In this document: one piece after another, positions 62,739 through 64,000 of the stretch | Layout: every line of letters starts with the position of its first letter | Numbering within the stretch: position 1 is the first letter of the stretch | Source: Ophiocordyceps camponoti-saundersi (nom. inval.) | Taxonomy: Eukaryota; Ascomycota; Sordariomycetes; Hypocreales; Ophiocordycipitaceae | DNA length: 64,000 nt | Direction of reading: 5' to 3' | Assembly (NCBI GenBank): GCA_003339415.1 | Contig: PDHQ01000144.1 | Coordinates: 1 to 64,000 of the forward strand | Notes under the pieces: generated by a model | Seen by the model: the letters and a program-made list of their open reading frames with translations, nothing else | Told to the model about the DNA's origin: nothing | Databases searched by the model: none | Made by a program: the position numbers and the translations under genes

Positions 62739-64000
62739 GCGTCTTATCTATATTTTAGTTTAAGGAGCGGAAGTTAAGTCTTATATTTCGTTAATATAAG
62801 TATAAAAAGATAAGGAAATTAATTATACTATATAAGATAATAACTATATATTAGAAATAATAAATATTTATCCTCTAAGAGATAAGAAAAGAAATTAATA
62901 GGTTTATCTTTTAAGGATAAGAAGGGTAGCGTATAGCGCTTCGGGTAAATAAAAAAGATATATCTTATCCGTATCTTAGTCTAAAAAGCGGAAATTAAGT
63001 CTTATATTTCGTTAATATAAGTATAAAAAGATAAGGAGATTAACTATATTATATAAGATAATAATAATATACCTAAGATAATAAATATTTATCCCTTAAG
63101 GGATAAGGAGAGTAGTTAATAAGTTTATTTTTTAAGGGATAAGAAAAGTAATTAATAAGTTTATCTTTTAAAAGATAAGAAAAGTAGTTAATAAGTTTAT
63201 TTTTTAAAAAATAAAAAAAGTAATTAATAAGTTAGTCCCCTAAAAGATAAGAAAAGTAGTTAATAAGTTAATCCTATAAAAAATAATTAAAAAGAAATAA
63301 GCTAATTATTATATATAGCGCTTTAAGTAAACTAAAAAAATATATTTTATCTATATTTTAGTTTAAGAAGTAGGAGTTAAGTCCTATATTTTATTAATAT
63401 AAGTATAAAAAGATAAGGAGATTAACTATATTATATAAGATAATAACGATATACCTAAGATAATAAGTATTTATTCCCTAAAAGATAAGAAGAGTAGTTA
63501 ATAAGTTTATTTCTTAGAGGATAAGAAAAATAGTTAATAAGTTTATCTCTTAAAGGATAAGAAAAATAGCTAATAAGTTTATCTTTTAGGGGATAAGAAA
63601 GGTAGTTAATAAGTTAGTCTTATAGAAAATAATTAAAGAGAAGTAAGCTAACTATTATATATAGCGCTTTAGGTAAATTAAAAAGACGCGTCTTATCTAT
63701 ATTTTAGTCTAAAGAGCGGGAGTTAAGTTTTATATTTTATTAATATAAGTACGAAAAGATAAGGAGATTAATTATACTATATAGGATAATAATAATATAC
63801 CTAAGATAATAGGTATTTATCTCTTAGAGGATAAGGAGAGTAGTTAATAAGTTTATTTTTTAGGGGATAAGAAAAATAATTAATAAGTTTATCTCTTAAG
63901 GGATAAGAAAAGTAGTTAATAAGTTTATCCCCTAAGGGATAAGAAAAGTAATTAATAAGTTTATTCCTTAAAGGATAAAAAAAGTAATTAATAAGTTTAT
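62708..64000. repeat. Higher-order satellite with 36-bp subrepeats, runs off window
   Basis: Four higher-order units start near 62708, 62929, 63310 and 63655 with TATAGCGCTTTAAGTAAACT or a variant. Each continues through TCTATATTTTAGTTTAAG, GTTAAGTCTTATATTT, TTAATATAAGTA, AAAAAGATAAGGAGATTA and AATAATATACCTAAGATAAT, then into a variable number of 36-bp units (AATAAGTTTAT + GGATAAGAAAAGTA). In the last unit the 36-bp starts fall at 63845, 63881, 63917, 63953 and 63989. Units differ in length mainly through the number of 36-bp subrepeats. The array is cut by the window end. Confidence 0.88.

Larger units (their letters stand above)
1..64000. other. RIP-saturated AT-rich block without intact genes
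   Basis: Seen directly: CpA and TpG are nearly missing on both strands, TpA is in excess, and CpG and CpC/CpT persist. ATG is consequently rare, TGA stops are almost absent, and TAA/TAG occur at short intervals in all six frames; the longest ATG-initiated frames are about 60 codons and look spurious. Known: repeat-induced point mutation in Pezizomycotina converts C to T mainly at CpA in duplicated DNA and leaves AT-rich heterochromatin. Inferred: the whole window is a RIPed transposon graveyard, possibly centromeric or pericentromeric. I cannot name the species. Stretches not listed separately below hold only this decayed sequence. Confidence 0.9.

Overview
The window looks like a long, gene-free, AT-rich block of a filamentous ascomycete (Pezizomycotina) genome that has been saturated by repeat-induced point mutation (RIP). 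CpA and TpG dinucleotides are nearly absent on both strands, TpA is everywhere, and CpG, CpC and CpT persist. This is the pattern of C-to-T change at CpA rather than of ordinary methyl-CpG decay. ATG codons are therefore almost absent and TAA/TAG codons are dense in every frame, so I find no intact gene, tRNA, rRNA or CRISPR array. Pericentromeric, centromeric or other constitutive heterochromatin is the likely setting, but that is inference.

Layout. 1-8.0 kb: decayed AT-rich sequence with one full and one truncated copy of a ~620-bp terminal-inverted-repeat element (family A). 8.0-11.6 kb: a mosaic of short repeats built around about two dozen copies of an 18-bp motif, TTTACTACGCTAATAATC, with a 165-bp tandem duplication, a 113-bp direct repeat, 19-bp units, and a poly-C tract that runs into a 607-bp assembly gap. 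11.8-13.6 kb: a 26-bp tandem repeat, a relic reading frame with a 9-bp in-frame tandem repeat, and a TTAC microsatellite. 13.6-37.4 kb: mostly featureless RIPed sequence with long G or C runs, a near-perfect 63-bp-arm hairpin at 15.0 kb, a TTA array at 17.6 kb, a second GC-rich hairpin at 28.3 kb and a somewhat GC-richer relic block at 30.6-32.4 kb. 37.4-45.3 kb: four copies of a larger repeat (family D), one inverted relative to the others, sharing a recognisable relic reading frame. 49.0-52.3 kb: three more family A copies. 52.3-60.4 kb: two copies of family B, one split by about 1 kb, another full-length family A copy, and a 36-bp minisatellite. 60.5-61.4 kb: two copies of family C (a third lies at 43.8 kb). 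62.5-64 kb: a 31-bp tandem array merging into a higher-order satellite that contains the same 36-bp minisatellite and runs off the window end.

No genes act together here; the content is decayed mobile elements and satellites. The most informative signals are the higher-order satellite, the 18-bp motif mosaic next to the gap, the three-copy relic frame of family D, and the fact that nearly all surviving CpA/TpG sites sit in a GCA/TGC context.
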